Assembly: GCA_036346405.1 (NCBI GenBank)
Contig: CM070562.1
Location: forward strand, 67,661,482-67,725,481
Direction: 5' to 3'
Origin: Phyllostachys edulis
Lineage: Eukaryota > Streptophyta > Magnoliopsida > Poales > Poaceae
DNA length: 64,000 bases
Numbering within the stretch: position 1 is the first letter of the stretch; every line of letters starts with the position of its first letter. The position numbers were made by a program, and so were the translations under genes. This document shows positions 24,181 through 36,225 of the stretch, piece by piece. Under the pieces are notes generated by a model, which was not told the DNA's origin, ran no database searches, and was given only the letters and a program-made list of their open reading frames with translations.

Positions 24181-26133
24181 TCAATCGATAGTGTTGTTCC
24201 ACTCGACCGCTTCGGCGGCGGTAGCATATCGATCGGCCATCTCGAAGAGTGCGACGACAATGGCGGGAGGATTCAAGACGATGTCCTCCGTGATCCTTCT
24301 ACTACGGACTCCCCGCTTGAAAGCTCGGATGACAAAAGAATCAGAAACCTCAGGAATGGAATTTCGAACCTGACTGAAGCGTCGAATGAACTGGCGCAGA
24401 GTCTCGTGGTCGTTCTGTCTCATCCTGTGCAGGTCATCCTCCTTCCCAAGACGATGATAGGTGCCTTTGAAATTCGCCAGTAGGAGGTTGCAAAGGTGTT
24501 GCCATGAATAAATCGACTCGAGTGGCTGATTTAACAACCACGATCGAGCAGATCCCTCGAGCATAGTAGGAAGGTAATTTGCCATTACATGCTCTCCTCC
24601 TCCTATAGCTCGGATAACAGTTGTGTAGATCTGGAGAAATTTAATGGGGTTTTGAGATCCATCAAACTTCTCCATGTTCACTGGTCGAAACCGAGGCGGT
24701 CAGCGAACTACTCGGAGGTTGGGTGAGAAAGCCCAACATCCAGTAAGGAATTCTTCACGCCTTCTTTGCAGAAAAGAAGGATTGACGTCACTAGGTGGAT
24801 CGTGCACAACGATACCCGGTCATAGGTGGACCCGCCCTGTGGTGGGTCTCAACCTTACGAGGGAAATACTCCTCGTATTCCATCTGTTGTCGCAGATTTC
24901 TAGGTTGGAGTGGTGAATGATCACCTCTCCTGGGAACCCGCTGGTCTTCAGGAGTTCAAGGAACTCTCCTTCGGCCTTGGCGAAGATCAGGAGAGCATCG
25001 TGATTGGTTGTCACGGTGATCTCCATGAGGTGAGTTTTTTGAATGACTGGAAGCAGATGAGGTCGTACCACCACGACTTCTAGGTTGAAGTCGATAAGGG
25101 TGCTCAAGCTTGGCCACCGTGCTTCGAAGCCTTTGCGCGATCTCTTTAGTAAAGAGGTCGTAGCCTGGTGTTCGAGCAAGCTCTCAAGATGGGTTCTCGA
25201 GAATGTCGTTGATGCACTGGAGTTCTTGAGCTTCCTCTGACTGATAATGAACGCGCCTAGACGGATTTTTCTGAGTTGCGATTCTTCTCTATCAGGTTAC
25301 CTCAGGAGCATCCATACCAGAGCCTTGAGCTTGCCTCAGTGGAGTACGAGTATTTTGAGAATCTCCTTGATACTTATCAGAGTGTTGACTCTGTTCATCG
25401 CCGGAGGTGTCCTCGTCATTGCCACGAGGAGTCGCAGCGTGTGATCGTTAGGGAGCATCCTTAGTCATGTCTCTAGGAGAGCGATTGTCACCTAAGGGAA
25501 AGACGAAGACCTCCCGTTGATGATTTTCACCTGCGCTTGAGGCCTCCTCGCTTGAGGTGTAGTCAAGAGACACCATCTGGCGACTTGGAGCAAACCCCTC
25601 CAGAAAGGGGAATTCTGGGTTATAACCGTCTCCGTCCGTAAGTGAGCCCTGCGATGGGATGTTCGAACTGGCAGGAAAAGCATGTTCGACCCCCTTCTTT
25701 GTGGGGCTAACCCGAGAGAGACAGCCACCAGGTGCTGATGAAGCTCCAAAATGATTGCCTCTAGGACTTGTCGTGCTAGGTCGTACTCTGTCTGAGACAG
25801 ACTTGAACACTTGGAGAGGGAACCCTCGCCATGCTCTGAGTCTGTCCTGGTGCAGTCCTGATTGTGGTCGAATTGACCCTTGCCCTCTGAGGAAGCTGGT
25901 TCCTCATCCGGACGTAATGTTGTGGGGGGGGGATAGGGATCCCTCCTCATCTCCATTGGTGGTATGGTCTCCTGGAGAATGATCTCCGGGGGCGATATCA
26001 CCATCGGATGATGCAAACTCAGCTCGTAGTCGAAACCAGCATCCATGTCGATATCTGCGTAATCAGCCAAGTCGAACCAGTTCTCCTCGTTCCACTCTCC
26101 TGCCATGAGAGCATTAGAGTTAGAAAAGAGCAA
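24181..26133 (-). pseudogene. Gypsy gag
   Basis: The capsid-type core (about 24,181-24,681, minus) reads KFDGSQNPIKFLQIYTTVI, LEGSARSWLLNQPLESIYSW, LRQFIRRFSQVRNSIPEV, a typical retrotransposon Gag (PF03732-like) segment. The upstream part (25,492-26,133, minus) is a proline- and acid-rich N-terminal region starting near the PBS. Stops and frameshifts separate the pieces, for example around 24,690-25,480. Confidence 0.8.
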
Positions 26134-26154
26134 AGAAAGCTGGTGACTTGAAGA

Positions 26155-26173
26155 TCCTCACGGTCGGCGCCAA
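26155..26173 (-). other. Gypsy primer-binding site
   Basis: Directly inside the right-hand LTR, the minus strand reads TTGGCGCCGACCGTGAGGAT. It resembles the tRNA-Asp-type site (TGGCGCCG...) used by many grass gypsy elements; the first eight bases agree and the rest has diverged. It shows that the right LTR is the 5' LTR and the element runs right to left. Confidence 0.55.
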
Positions 26174-26174
26174 C

Positions 26175-26920
26175 TGTTGGTGTTTTAGAACCAAACTTAC
26201 GTAAAGATTGTTTGATTCGGGGGTCTCCAAGACTCAAATCACGCAGAGAGAGGCGACATGGGGATTTTTATACAGGTTCGGGCCTTCTCCCAGGGAGAAT
26301 AACAACCCTACTCCTGTGTGTATGTATTGAGTATGCTGGATTACAAGATGAAGAGAAGGACTAGAATAAGGCGTCTTGTTCTCCTGATTCCCTCTCTCCC
26401 TCTTCTCTCTAATGATTCTGCCTTTTATAGTACTCGGAGCGTGCTGGTGTTCTTCCAGTCCAAAGGGCGCATTAATGCTTCAGATAATGGAGCCGTTACT
26501 GGAGATTATTGTGGGAGTAGTAACGTTCCCACGTCGCGAGGCAGTTATCACCATGACAGGGAGTTGATTCGTACCATTATTCCAGAGAATAACAGCGTAG
26601 TTTACTGCCCATATCTTTAAATATGGTGTGAAAGATTTCCTGGTCGATTAGGCCCACATGTCTATAAGCCACATCGACTAAAGACTGGTCGTAGAAGAGC
26701 TTACGACCAGGTGGTGGTCGTAGAAGAGCTTACGACCATATACTGATCGTAGCAAAGCTTACGATTAAGGCATAGTCATAGAAAGACTTACGGCTATGTG
26801 GTAGTCGTAGAAGGACTTACGACTATAGGGTGGTCGTAGAAGAACTTACGACCTCCAGCTTCACCCTTACGAATATTAAGGGGTATACTCAAGAACCATA
26901 TGACGTTATTATTATCCATA
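26175..26920 (-). mobile_element. 5' LTR of the minus-strand gypsy element
   Basis: It begins (plus-strand view) TGTTGGTGTTTTAGAACC at 26,175 next to the PBS, and its first 240 bp match 12,905-13,146. The outer end is approximate, near 26,920 (TTATTATCCA). No matching target duplication was found next to both LTRs, consistent with later deletion or decay at one end. Confidence 0.75.
26685..26857. repeat. Six-unit, 29-bp hairpin minisatellite in the gypsy LTR
   Basis: Units start near 26,687, 26,716, 26,745, 26,774, 26,803 and 26,832. Each has the form GGTCGTAG-AAGAGC-TTACGACC, an 8-bp inverted repeat around a short loop, so every unit can fold. Some substitutions are paired on both arms (for example GATCGTAG/TTACGATT, AGTCATAG). 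Confidence 0.9.
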
Positions 26921-29900
26921 ATATGAATCACAGATAAATAATTAAATGAGGATAAATAATGCTGAAGACCAGAGCGCGCTCGGCTCACTTGAGCCAGCGG
27001 TGGCGCTGACGGGGTTGCGGCGATTCTGGTGACCGGCGACGGCGAGGAAGGATGCAGTGAGCACCACTGAGTGATGGGGATCCCATTTTGGGTGGTTTGA
27101 GGAGCAGGGGAGGTGCGGAGGTGGGGCGGCAGCGACCATGGCGCACGACCGAGATAGGGCGGCGATGCAGCGATGCTCCAGCGGGTAAAAGAGTGGGGGT
27201 GGTTGGGGAAAAGGTTGGCGGCGGTGAGGTGAAGCCACTGTCGGAGGTGGGAGGGAAGGGGAGGAGAGGGAGCGACGAATTTGCCTCGGGCTCACCTTCG
27301 GCAGAGGAGAAGGGCAGTAGGGAAAGCTTGAAATCCGGCCAGCGTTGAGGACGAGGGAGAGTGGGGAGGTGTTGGGGTGGGAGATGGAGGTGAAGGCTTG
27401 CTCTGGGAGGGCTTTTATAGCTCAGGGAGAGGCGGTGGCGCCAGTAGGGCGGCGACAACAGGGAGGCGATGACGTGGAACGGGCGGCCGTGGAAGGCATT
27501 GGGCAGGCAAGGTGGCAGTGTTGGGATGGTGCAGCGGCAGTGGGGATGAGCGCCTGCAATCAAGGCGAGGCGAGGTGGCGTGGCGAGGTGGCGGCTGACG
27601 GGAGCGGCGCCAAGGACGACGCGATGCGGTGACATCCGGGAGGATGACGCGGGGGAGAAGAAGGGAGAAGATGCACTCGGGGAAATGCGCTTTCGGCTGA
27701 GAGAAGCTAGATTCCGAAAAGGGAAAGCGGGATTTTGGGTTGGAGTTTCCGAAAAAGGAAAGAAAACCGAAAATCAAGCAAAAGCTTCAAAAGTTTGGAA
27801 AAAATCAAAATTTTTGGTTGTTTCAAGCACCTTAATTGGTAAAGCATATGTCCTCTTTGCCTCACCGGTATATCATAAAAATGACCTACTCTACTTCCTT
27901 TTGCATAACCATGTCTATTCAACAGACTTGAAGACCAAATTAGAAACAATGGGATATTTGAAGCTTAAACATACCACATTAAAGCGTGCGTAGAACTACT
28001 CTACTTCCTTTTGCATAACCATATCCATATCTATTCAACAGACTTGGCCAAATAAGAAACACAAATGATGCAAGGCGTGAGTAAAACACAAACTTAAATA
28101 TAAGATTAAAAAAAAGTGTGATCCTGTTGGCAAGAGATCAAACATAAAAAAGACAATAAATCTGAGAGCACAAAACACTCAAGAACAAAACTGTGTTTAC
28201 AAGACAGATACATGATAGCATTGACTAAGGTGCCATTTGCCTTTCCTGGTGCTAGGTGAAGAACCTAAAAGTCACAACACACGAGTATCACTATGCACGA
28301 ATGATTGTTGTCCCATGAGTTGAAAACTAAAAAAAAAAAGGTTTAAGAACTAAACAGAATGAGAAGGGGAACATGTATGAAAAAAAGACTGCCAGTAGGA
28401 CAGTTCAACCAATCTAAACATCGGGCAATCACTTTGACTGTACATAAGTAGAACAAGAGATATCTTTGGCTATACACTAATACCATCAAATTTACAAGAT
28501 AATTGCATACTTCTTCTTGCATATGTCTGTGGTCTTTTTACTAATTATGTTTCCTGTTTAACTAGACAGCCTCATGTAGCTCATAAAGTCTCATGCTCAA
28601 GGTCCAGCTACGGACAGTAATAGCGAGCTTTGAAAACCCTGGCATTTTCATCATTGTGGTCAAATAAGATATGAAATAAACACAAACCATTCATGCTATT
28701 CAGAAAAATAGTCTACACAAACTAATGCAAAAAAAAAAAACTTTTGCTTTGAGTTTGAGGCATTCCTAAGAAGTAACGACCAGATAACCAAATCTTGCTC
28801 TTCATATCACTGCAAAAGATGGTGCATACCATCTGAGCCAGTCAGTTCACAACAAGAAGATGATCATCCTCGTAAACAACGTGCAGTGGAATTTATTAAT
28901 ACCTTTATGACAAATCAATTACATGAAAGCTTTTCCTAGGGACCAATCCATTATGAGTTTGGCAAATAAATTAACTCCTACCAGGTTCCCAAGAATCAGG
29001 AATTACAAGATCAGGAAGGGAAATCGAGGAAGGGAGTGGGGAAGGGAGGAGGTACCTTCGGGACTAGAGAGGCGACGGGGGTGGGAGGGAGGCGAAGAGG
29101 CGCTTGTCGACGACCCCCGACATCCTCGACAGCGAAGGGGGTGGCGGGAGAGGCATCGCGCGACGAAGGAGGAGGCAGTGGTTGGGGCGCGAGAGGAGTC
29201 AAGAGAGAGGAGGATGGCCTGCTAGATCTGGATCTTCTCGGCGTTGTAGGAGGCAGCGAGGAAGGCGGAGAGAGGGGAGGAGGATGGAGTAGACGGCACG
29301 GCAACGTAGAGTGGGGAGGAGGATGGAGTCAACAGCGCGGTGGCGGCGTTGAACCTTAGCCCCTCACGTAGGGAGGATGGAGTCGAGACGACTCACGCGG
29401 CAGCAGCTTGCCCAGCCCATTCCAACCCATAGGGCTCAAACCGTGGGTCCAAATCATTTGAACCCGAAAATTCTTAGTCCAAACCAAATCAAATCAACCC
29501 GATTTCAATGTAAACCCAATCCAAACCAAATCATTAGCTGCCTCAAACTATTTTCATCCATCCAAAGCTAACCCGAATTAAAACCCAACCCGTTTCACCT
29601 GTTCTAATCTAACCCATTACCAGGCTTACATGTGTGGTGCCTACCGTTCGCTTCGTCAGCACCCTGCCTCTCCTTCAGGACCTGATAATCTCGTTCAGGG
29701 CCGTGTATCAGGCCAGGACATGGCTGGTGGGCCGGTGGTCACCGCCTCGCCTCTCTGGTCCCCTGGCCCCCACACGCCTGTAACCTAACGACTGGTTCAT
29801 CAAACTTGATTACTTGAACAATTAATACTACCGCTAGCCCACTACAACCACAGTAGCATTATGGCACAATTCAACCAAAAGTGTTCGTGAACTACACCTA

Positions 29901-30485
29901 TGTACCTGCCACATGAATGGTTAAGACTTTCTAAGCTACTGCTAGTGTTATCAGTCTCCACAGAAGAACACGAATGCCAGTAAGTGTTAACACATTAAAA
30001 TTCTTCGACATTTGCCTGGCGATCCTTCGTGCGATACTGACACCACAGCGAGGGAAATGGCAAATGACCAAGCCGTTCTCACGGGTATACCTATACCACC
30101 ACCAGACTGAAGAAAGCAGGGATCGGCACGGCTGACGCTGAACAAGGCTGAAGCTTTTATTGCAATCGCCTCCCTGCTATCACGCCTGACATATCCATCC
30201 AGCAAACCAGTGGTCACAACATACTATGGAAGAAGCAAATTAAATGGCAAGGCAGCACGCATTAGCGGTAGGTGCTCGCTTGTAAACACGCATTTGGACC
30301 AGCAGGTACAGTAGTGGAGAGGGATTCGATTAGTAAAAGTTTTAGACAAGGGTCATAGGATAAGAGCCCAACTAGTCATTCAGAAAACGATTGGCAAACA
30401 AGCAAAAAGATTCTGATACTTTCGAGGTTTCGGGCAGCCATCTCCTGGTAACCAACCAATGGTTTCTCCATGCTTGCTCCATGTT
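26921..30485. other. No gene recognised; GC-rich and AT-rich blocks
   Basis: A GC-rich block at 26,980-27,700 and another at 29,010-29,400 yield long proline/arginine frames on both strands without domain signals; they look like 5' ends of decayed or transposon-borne genes. Between them (27,750-28,930) is AT-rich text with no coding signal; a 30-bp phrase (CTACTCTACTTCCTTTTGCA...) is repeated at about 27,887 and 27,994. The stretch 29,400-29,620 is rich in AACCCAACCC-like words, as at 10.4 kb. Positions 29,980-30,480 may be 3' UTR of the neighbouring minus-strand gene. Confidence 0.45.
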
Positions 30486-32614
30486 CTATGCTTTCTGAAG
30501 TTCGTATAAAAGGATAGATTAGATGAGTAAGCAACTGGAGCAAATGTTTTATAGTAGAGTATAGACATCGTGGAGTCCTCACTTGAATCGGAAGGTAGAG
30601 CTTGAACTCAGGTGGCAGCTCCTCGTCTGAATAGAGGCGATCAGAGAAGTAAATTCTGCGAAGTCGGCAATTTGCGTGAACTTGCACTCGGAGTGTCTCA
30701 ACATAATTTGTGCCATAGGCTCTTTTTGTCAGATCAGTGAGATTCAACTGAATGTTGTTCCAGCCATTGTCAAGCTTCAATGGCATTGTGCAGATATATG
30801 GCTTCACCCTTGTTACAGACTGGAAAAAGAGTGGATGTTACAAGTCAGTATGCATTACTTGCACAAACAAAGAGGACACCCGTTTAGGCATTTCAAATTT
30901 CAAGAACAGTGCAAAAACAAAAACATACCGAATAACCTTAAATCTACCATGTAAAACAGGACCACATCAAACATTACATATGTTATAGTACACAGGAAAA
31001 AAAAAGGAATTGAAACATCACTATGCATAATTTTCACAACCATATCATAGAAAGATATTAAAAAAAGCTGCCTATACCACATGTCCATGAGCCATCTGTG
31101 CTGACCGGCCCAGGAAGGGGCATTACAGACTAGCATTAACAAATATAAAATGACCCGAGGTTTATCTGAGTATGAAATTGATGAGTTCAAGTCTCAAGGT
31201 ATTTTTTTTTCTTGTTTCCCAAGGGCAAAGTTGAAACGAACAACTTTTGTAAGGTGGATGACATTGTTCAAAGAAATAAGTGCAGTTTGAAAAGTAAAGA
31301 CAAGTATAAAACACTACTTTGAAGTATGAACTAGAATATTGTAGGTACCAGTTGTTAACCCTAGCAACTGATATTATTCTACCTACGTTTCACTGCACAC
31401 TTTATAAATACAGTGAAAGGACAGTGAATGGATTAACAAAGGCACTTGATAACACTGAAGTTATCAAGCAGATGAATATGACGAGAGGCTCAGTGAAAGG
31501 AACAACTTCAAATCCAATAGATAAGCAAAGCACAGAATTTACTTCTACAGAAACAAGAATGGAATCACAGCGCTTACACACTTGAAAATTTGATGCTCGA
31601 AATCGCCGACGAACATTCTTATCATCCAAAATTTGGATCTCAAATGTGAAATACTTCTTAAGATTCTTCACGATGATGGCAAGAAATGGAAGCTTAATTC
31701 CAAGAGTGGCAGCAGGATCAGCTGGGCAGGTGATGTAGGTTGATTGCACATTTGTTCCAATAATTTCAAGTACGTTAGACTGGATATCTTCATCCTGAGG
31801 TCTTTTTATGTGCCCATTTACAACTGCACAATAGACAAGGTATTAAGTGATTGAACAGGGTATTCGTCATCAAGGGGGAAATAACCAGATCAGCACATGT
31901 GATAAAAAGTTACAGTAATTTCAAGCAGCGCAAGCTACAGCTTGAAGCTCATGTACTGATACACAGTCCTTGAAAGTTTTTACTGCCCTTACCTGACTTG
32001 CCATAAACTATAACTAGGGTATCTATAGCTACTCCAAGTCAAATTACCATAGTAAGAATAGTCTCAGATCTTAAAAAGGTACTTAGAATGCGAAGAACAC
32101 TCTTTTCCTCCTCTAGACATCAAGGCAAGGTGTTCACCCAAAAGCAAATATGTAAATTCATGCGGCAACTCTATCTGCTCACAAAGTTAAGCTCCAATAT
32201 AGCCAATAAGTGATAACCTTTACTATACCACATCATATTCAGTGCCTATCTCACATTAAGCGAACAAAAAGGTAAGATAATTGCCCACTTGCAGATCTAC
32301 CTTCGCCAACAATTATAAGCAACTAACGCTTTAGCATTTGACAGATCAATCCCAAACCATTTGAGAGAATGCTCTTATTCTGTGTCAGCCAAACAAAAAA
32401 AAACAAAGAAAAAGCAACAAAGCACAAACATGACGCACCTTCCTTGTCCCATATCTGCAATGGCTTGGTCCTGACCAAATAACAGCAGAAAAGCATGATA
32501 TATATGAGATATCCAAAAGTTCAACAAAAAAAAAACAATATGAGATCACCGCACTACATACCCGAGGCTGTAAAGAATGGACAAGAACCCTGATTGAAAT
32601 GTATTTTTGAACAT
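30486..32614 (-). CDS. CFAP20/BUG22-family protein (5 coding exons)
   Basis: Exons on the minus strand are 32,614-32,562, 32,470-32,439, 31,823-31,582, 30,819-30,583 and a final three-codon exon 30,494-30,486. All junctions are GT/AG and frames join exactly, giving 190 aa, the usual length for this family. It starts MFKNTFQSGFLSILYSLG and continues TKPLQIWDKE, TYITCPADPAATLGIKLPFL, KKYFTFEIQILDDKNVRRRF, ICTMPLKLDNGWNNIQLNL and YFSDRLYSDEELPPEFKLY, covering the whole conserved fold (PF05018, formerly DUF667). In ciliated organisms CFAP20 binds axonemal microtubule doublets and influences tubulin modification; flowering plants keep the gene without cilia, and its role there is unclear. No stops or frameshifts. 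The last tiny exon is the least certain part: reading on past 30,583 gives an unrelated tail instead. Confidence 0.93.
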
Positions 32615-33140
32615 TTTGCCAAGCTTGTAAGACCAACTAAACTGCAAAACATAAGAACAAAAAATAAGAACACCTTCCTTCTGCAATCCGCCATGTCTGT
32701 ATCAGTTAGGGATAGGGCCTTAGGGTGCATTAAAACTGACAAACATTACAATGGTTTGAGTACATGGTGATACATGGTTTTATTATGCTATTGTCTCAAA
32801 ATTTGACAACATTACAATGGCTCATCTATCCGTTGTTCAATTAACATGGCAGATAATGTATCGCATCACAGTATCACAACATCGCACATTCCAAATTTCC
32901 AATTAAACGATGTAATCACAAGATTTTTCAAATTTACCCGTTGAGCAATCAGGAAAGAGAGTTTCAACATATTTGCACTTTTCAGCGTTCCTCACTAGAA
33001 AAACCATGGAAAATTTGAAGTTAATAAAGATGGCCTAAGCATTGCACCACCCAAGGAAATCTGGGAGCTTCGAACTATTCCCCCTAGCATGAAGTAATAC
33101 CTCTTATAGATGAATTTTGCCAGGCTGTTCAGGGGCGGAC
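32615..33140. other. Upstream of the CFAP20/BUG22 gene
   Basis: AT-rich sequence with no coding signal; probably 5' leader, leader intron or promoter of the CFAP20-like gene. Confidence 0.4.
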
Positions 33141-33200
33141 CTAACGTGGGGAATGGGGGCTCAGCTGAACCCCCAAAAATTTTGGAAAATATACCGCTAT
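33134..33200. mobile_element. Single terminus of a CAGGGGCGGACC-type transposon
   Basis: CAGGGGCGGACCTAACGTGG, then GGGGGCTCAGCTGAACCCCC, has the look of a plant hAT/MITE end. A related end in opposite orientation occurs near 10,130-10,180. No partner end or duplication was found nearby, so this is a remnant and its class is a guess. Confidence 0.35.
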
Positions 33201-34861
33201 TAGTACTCCACCATGCAACAAACCGCATGGATTGGAGTATCCATCCCAGAAAGAAATATTTGGATGAGATTTATCACAGCACACGCATGAAAATACCCCA
33301 ACAGTGCCCTTGTGCATCCACATCTATCTTCTTCACATCGCCGACCTGCTCAGCAAGCGTCTTACCCCAGTGCGTGTTCATCCAGACAACCATCTAGTTG
33401 ATCTTCATGATTCTAATCCAGACAACCATCTTGTTGAAGATCAACTGGAAGGGCTTAAGATTTAAATCATAGTTTTGAAGCAGGACTACGTGCCTGCCCA
33501 CCATCTAGGGAGATCCCTCCAACACACGAGTTCTATCTGCCTGCAAGGCGAACTCCGCCATGAAAGTGTTGTCGCCAGCGGAGCTCATCACCAAGCCTTT
33601 CGGGTTGCCCCAAGCCGGCCTCAATGCCGACTTAATGGTTTGAATATGGAGAACATTAGGCGCAAGGACCTTACCAACGATAGCCCAATCCGGATGGGCA
33701 AGATCCTCGTCGCTTTCATCATCCAAGACGACCACCTTGGCCTCCTTCGAAGTAAGGCGAAGGCACCCCATCATCTCCGCAACATGCTCTTCAGATCCGG
33801 TCACCTCCCCATCAACCACTGCACTCGCTTTCCCCTTAACAGATCGAATCGGCTCCGTGGGGAAGCCGCCTGATCCCGCTTTGAGGCTGCCGCCAGCCTT
33901 GTCTCCAACTGCCCCGCCGTCCCTCGATCCAGCCATCACCAAAACACAACGGTCTCACACATGCACAAGGCCAAGGGTGGGCGAGGGAACGCCCCTTAAT
34001 CACCCCGAACCAAGACGAGGAAAGGACCAACAGGTACCGATGAGACTGGGAGATGAGGGATGGGATCGGGGAAGAGGAAAAAGAGAACGCGCACAGAAGC
34101 ACGATCACAGAAGAGATTCAAATCCTAGACCCGCCGAAGCGAACCAAAATCACTGATCCGAACCAATTTCAATACGCTGTCGAGGGACAATACTCCATGG
34201 CCCAGCTGCACGCCTGCACCACGCAACCAAAATCCGAGGCCACCCACACACCAACGAAACCGACGGAACCGCCAGTGACCTACGGCAGCGGCGCGAACCC
34301 GGGCTACGCCGGAAACCTGCTCGTCAACCCCACCACCGGGACCAGCTACAATGCCAACGGTGCGAACAGTAGGAAATACCTGCTCCCGGCGTTGTTCACC
34401 CCCAAGAAACCGGACCGAACTCCTCCTCCCGCCGAAGCCGCCCACGCCCAGATTGAGTCGAGGCTGCCCACACCGCCGAAGCCGCTCCCTCCAAAGCCGC
34501 CGCCGCCAACGGAGTAGCGGGATCCGGAGGTGATTCGAGGCTGCCCACGGCCGGAGCCTCCGAAGCCGCCGCCGCCACTACCCGCCCCTCCTCCGCCGAA
34601 AACCCCCAAGAAACCCCCCGGATCCGCCGCCCCGAACCAGATCAACCCTCCTCCCGCCCCACGCCGACAGAGCCGCGTGGTCCGGAGATGAACCGAGGTG
34701 GATTCCGGCGAGATTAGCGCCGGATTCGGGAGGAGAGAGGGGGGGAGCGGAGGAGACGTTGGGTGCGCGGTGTTCTCCTGGAAGCAGATTTGGGAGTGGT
34801 GGAGGAGAGCAGGCAATTGGGAGTTGGGACTTGGGAGAGAGAGAGAGAGAGGGATCAGCAC
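33141..34861 (-). pseudogene. Decayed DUF4283-type gene
   Basis: The minus strand from 33,942 downward carries a 145-codon frame (DESDEDLAHPDWAIVGKVLAP, NTFMAEFALQADRTRVLEGSP). After an in-frame TAG at 33,507-33,505 it continues with VGRHVVLLQNYDLNLKPF, FNKMVVWIR and HWGKTLAEQVGDVKKIDVD. This is the order seen in DUF4283 proteins of grasses, many of which are LINE-like ORF1 or derived from them. At least two stops and a frameshift near 33,290 break it. A GC-rich, alanine/proline-rich block at 34,396-34,861 with NNAGSRYFLL could be its N-terminal part. A zinc knuckle and reverse transcriptase were not found. Confidence 0.5.
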
Positions 34862-34920
34862 TTCAGCAGGAGGAGAAAGAAGTCACGTTTCGAGCTCGGG
34901 CGGGGGCGGAGACCTGAGAC
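34700..34920 (-). promoter_or_regulatory. CT-rich leader-like region
   Basis: On the minus strand the block contains CCCTCTCTCTCTCTCTCCC and many C/T runs, typical of grass 5' leaders and core promoters. It would serve the DUF4283-like unit or, with a long leader intron, the CFAP20-like gene. No TATA box was identified. Confidence 0.3.
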
Positions 34921-36225
34921 CTCAAAGCTGATCGCGCATCTGATGCGCAATCCAAACTGAGTTCCGTGTGATCCGTCCGATCGAACGTTCGCGGTCTAGA
35001 TGGGCGCAGAGAAAAGTCTCCTATGCAATTTACATAAAGATCCCGTTAGTTAATTTACTGTTTCCCGTGGTCCCAAACTGGATCGCGAATTTTACCCGCG
35101 ACCTAATTTTTTGCGTGCCCTAAGACCGTTAGATCATAGTCCGGCTGACGTGTTACCATGCAACGTTTTCATAAAAAAATCCTTCAACTATATTTATTAC
35201 ACCTTTTACCCTCTTTGTTCTCACCACATGATCTCTATTTATACGGCCGTGGAGTACACGTCGCGAAGTCTGGGGCCCACGCCGATGTCGTCAAGATGCC
35301 GAGCACGGGATCTCGAGGAGGAATCGATCCAGCGGTAGCTCCCGTGCGTGAGCCTTGGATGCGTTGCTTTTGGTGGTTTCCTCAGGGAGGTCAGTGCGGC
35401 GTCGGCTCAGTATTGGACAAGGATTAATCCGTTAAAGTAGGCGGTTTGACATGTAGCATTATACAAGGTGAACACACATTAGTCACATATGGTGTTTTTG
35501 ATTGCCTGCATAGAGTTGACTCGTATGAGTAAATGCAAGTTTTTTAGTGTTTAGTTGCCTGGTTGAGAGAATGAGCCTAACCGAGTAAATGCAAGATTAT
35601 CTCTCAGGCCAGACCCGAGGGAAATGCTCGACTTCCCTCCTCAGCCAGGCCAAGCGCATACAGGTTGACCAGTACTCGTGAGTCCGTTCATCTTCTCCCA
35701 CGTCAGATATAAGCAACCTAACAACATCTCAGCACAGCCTGCTCCAACAGAAACAGGCAATCAAACAACTCATCATTGCATCTACTCAGCTTGATTAGAT
35801 TCAATCTGGATAACACATGCGAGCCAAGCTAGAGACACACAGGCAACCAAACACACCCATATAAATCTTCTCATAAGTCGCAAGTCATAACCACCTTTTA
35901 GGAGGCACAAACCAAAATTACTCAAGGCCCAAGTAAGACACGCCGACATCTACATGCAGTCATAAAAGCTGAAATTACTCAAGGTTTGCACCATACATGG
36001 CTCAAACAAGCCACGGCACGTCTTTTTTTCGGTTTTCCGGTGGGCAGAGAAAGGTGTTCAGGTGTTTCAGGGACCGTTCGATGGTTCAACACATTACTGA
36101 TGCGAACGTGCAACTTCTATCCTGCCAAGTCGACCCCGCGAAAGTTGCAACCATATCATCATGTTCGATGCAAAAAGATTATCTTAGATCGTGCGGTTCT
36201 TGCCACTACTTCAAATTCTAGCGAT
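34921..36225. other. Intergenic, probable 3' flank of the NAC gene
   Basis: No gene recognised. The left half is promoter-like GC-balanced sequence; 35,430-36,225 is AT-rich and probably includes the 3' UTR of the minus-strand NAC gene that ends at 36,226. Confidence 0.4.

Noticed and set aside
26942..27777. Possible minus-strand protein of about 216 codons
   Set aside because: The composition is proline/serine/histidine-rich from GC-rich DNA, with equal-length frames on the other strand and no motif.
34053..34517. Plus-strand proline-rich frame
   Set aside because: It overlaps the minus-strand DUF4283-like text; the proline runs mirror GC-rich alanine/glycine codons on the other strand.
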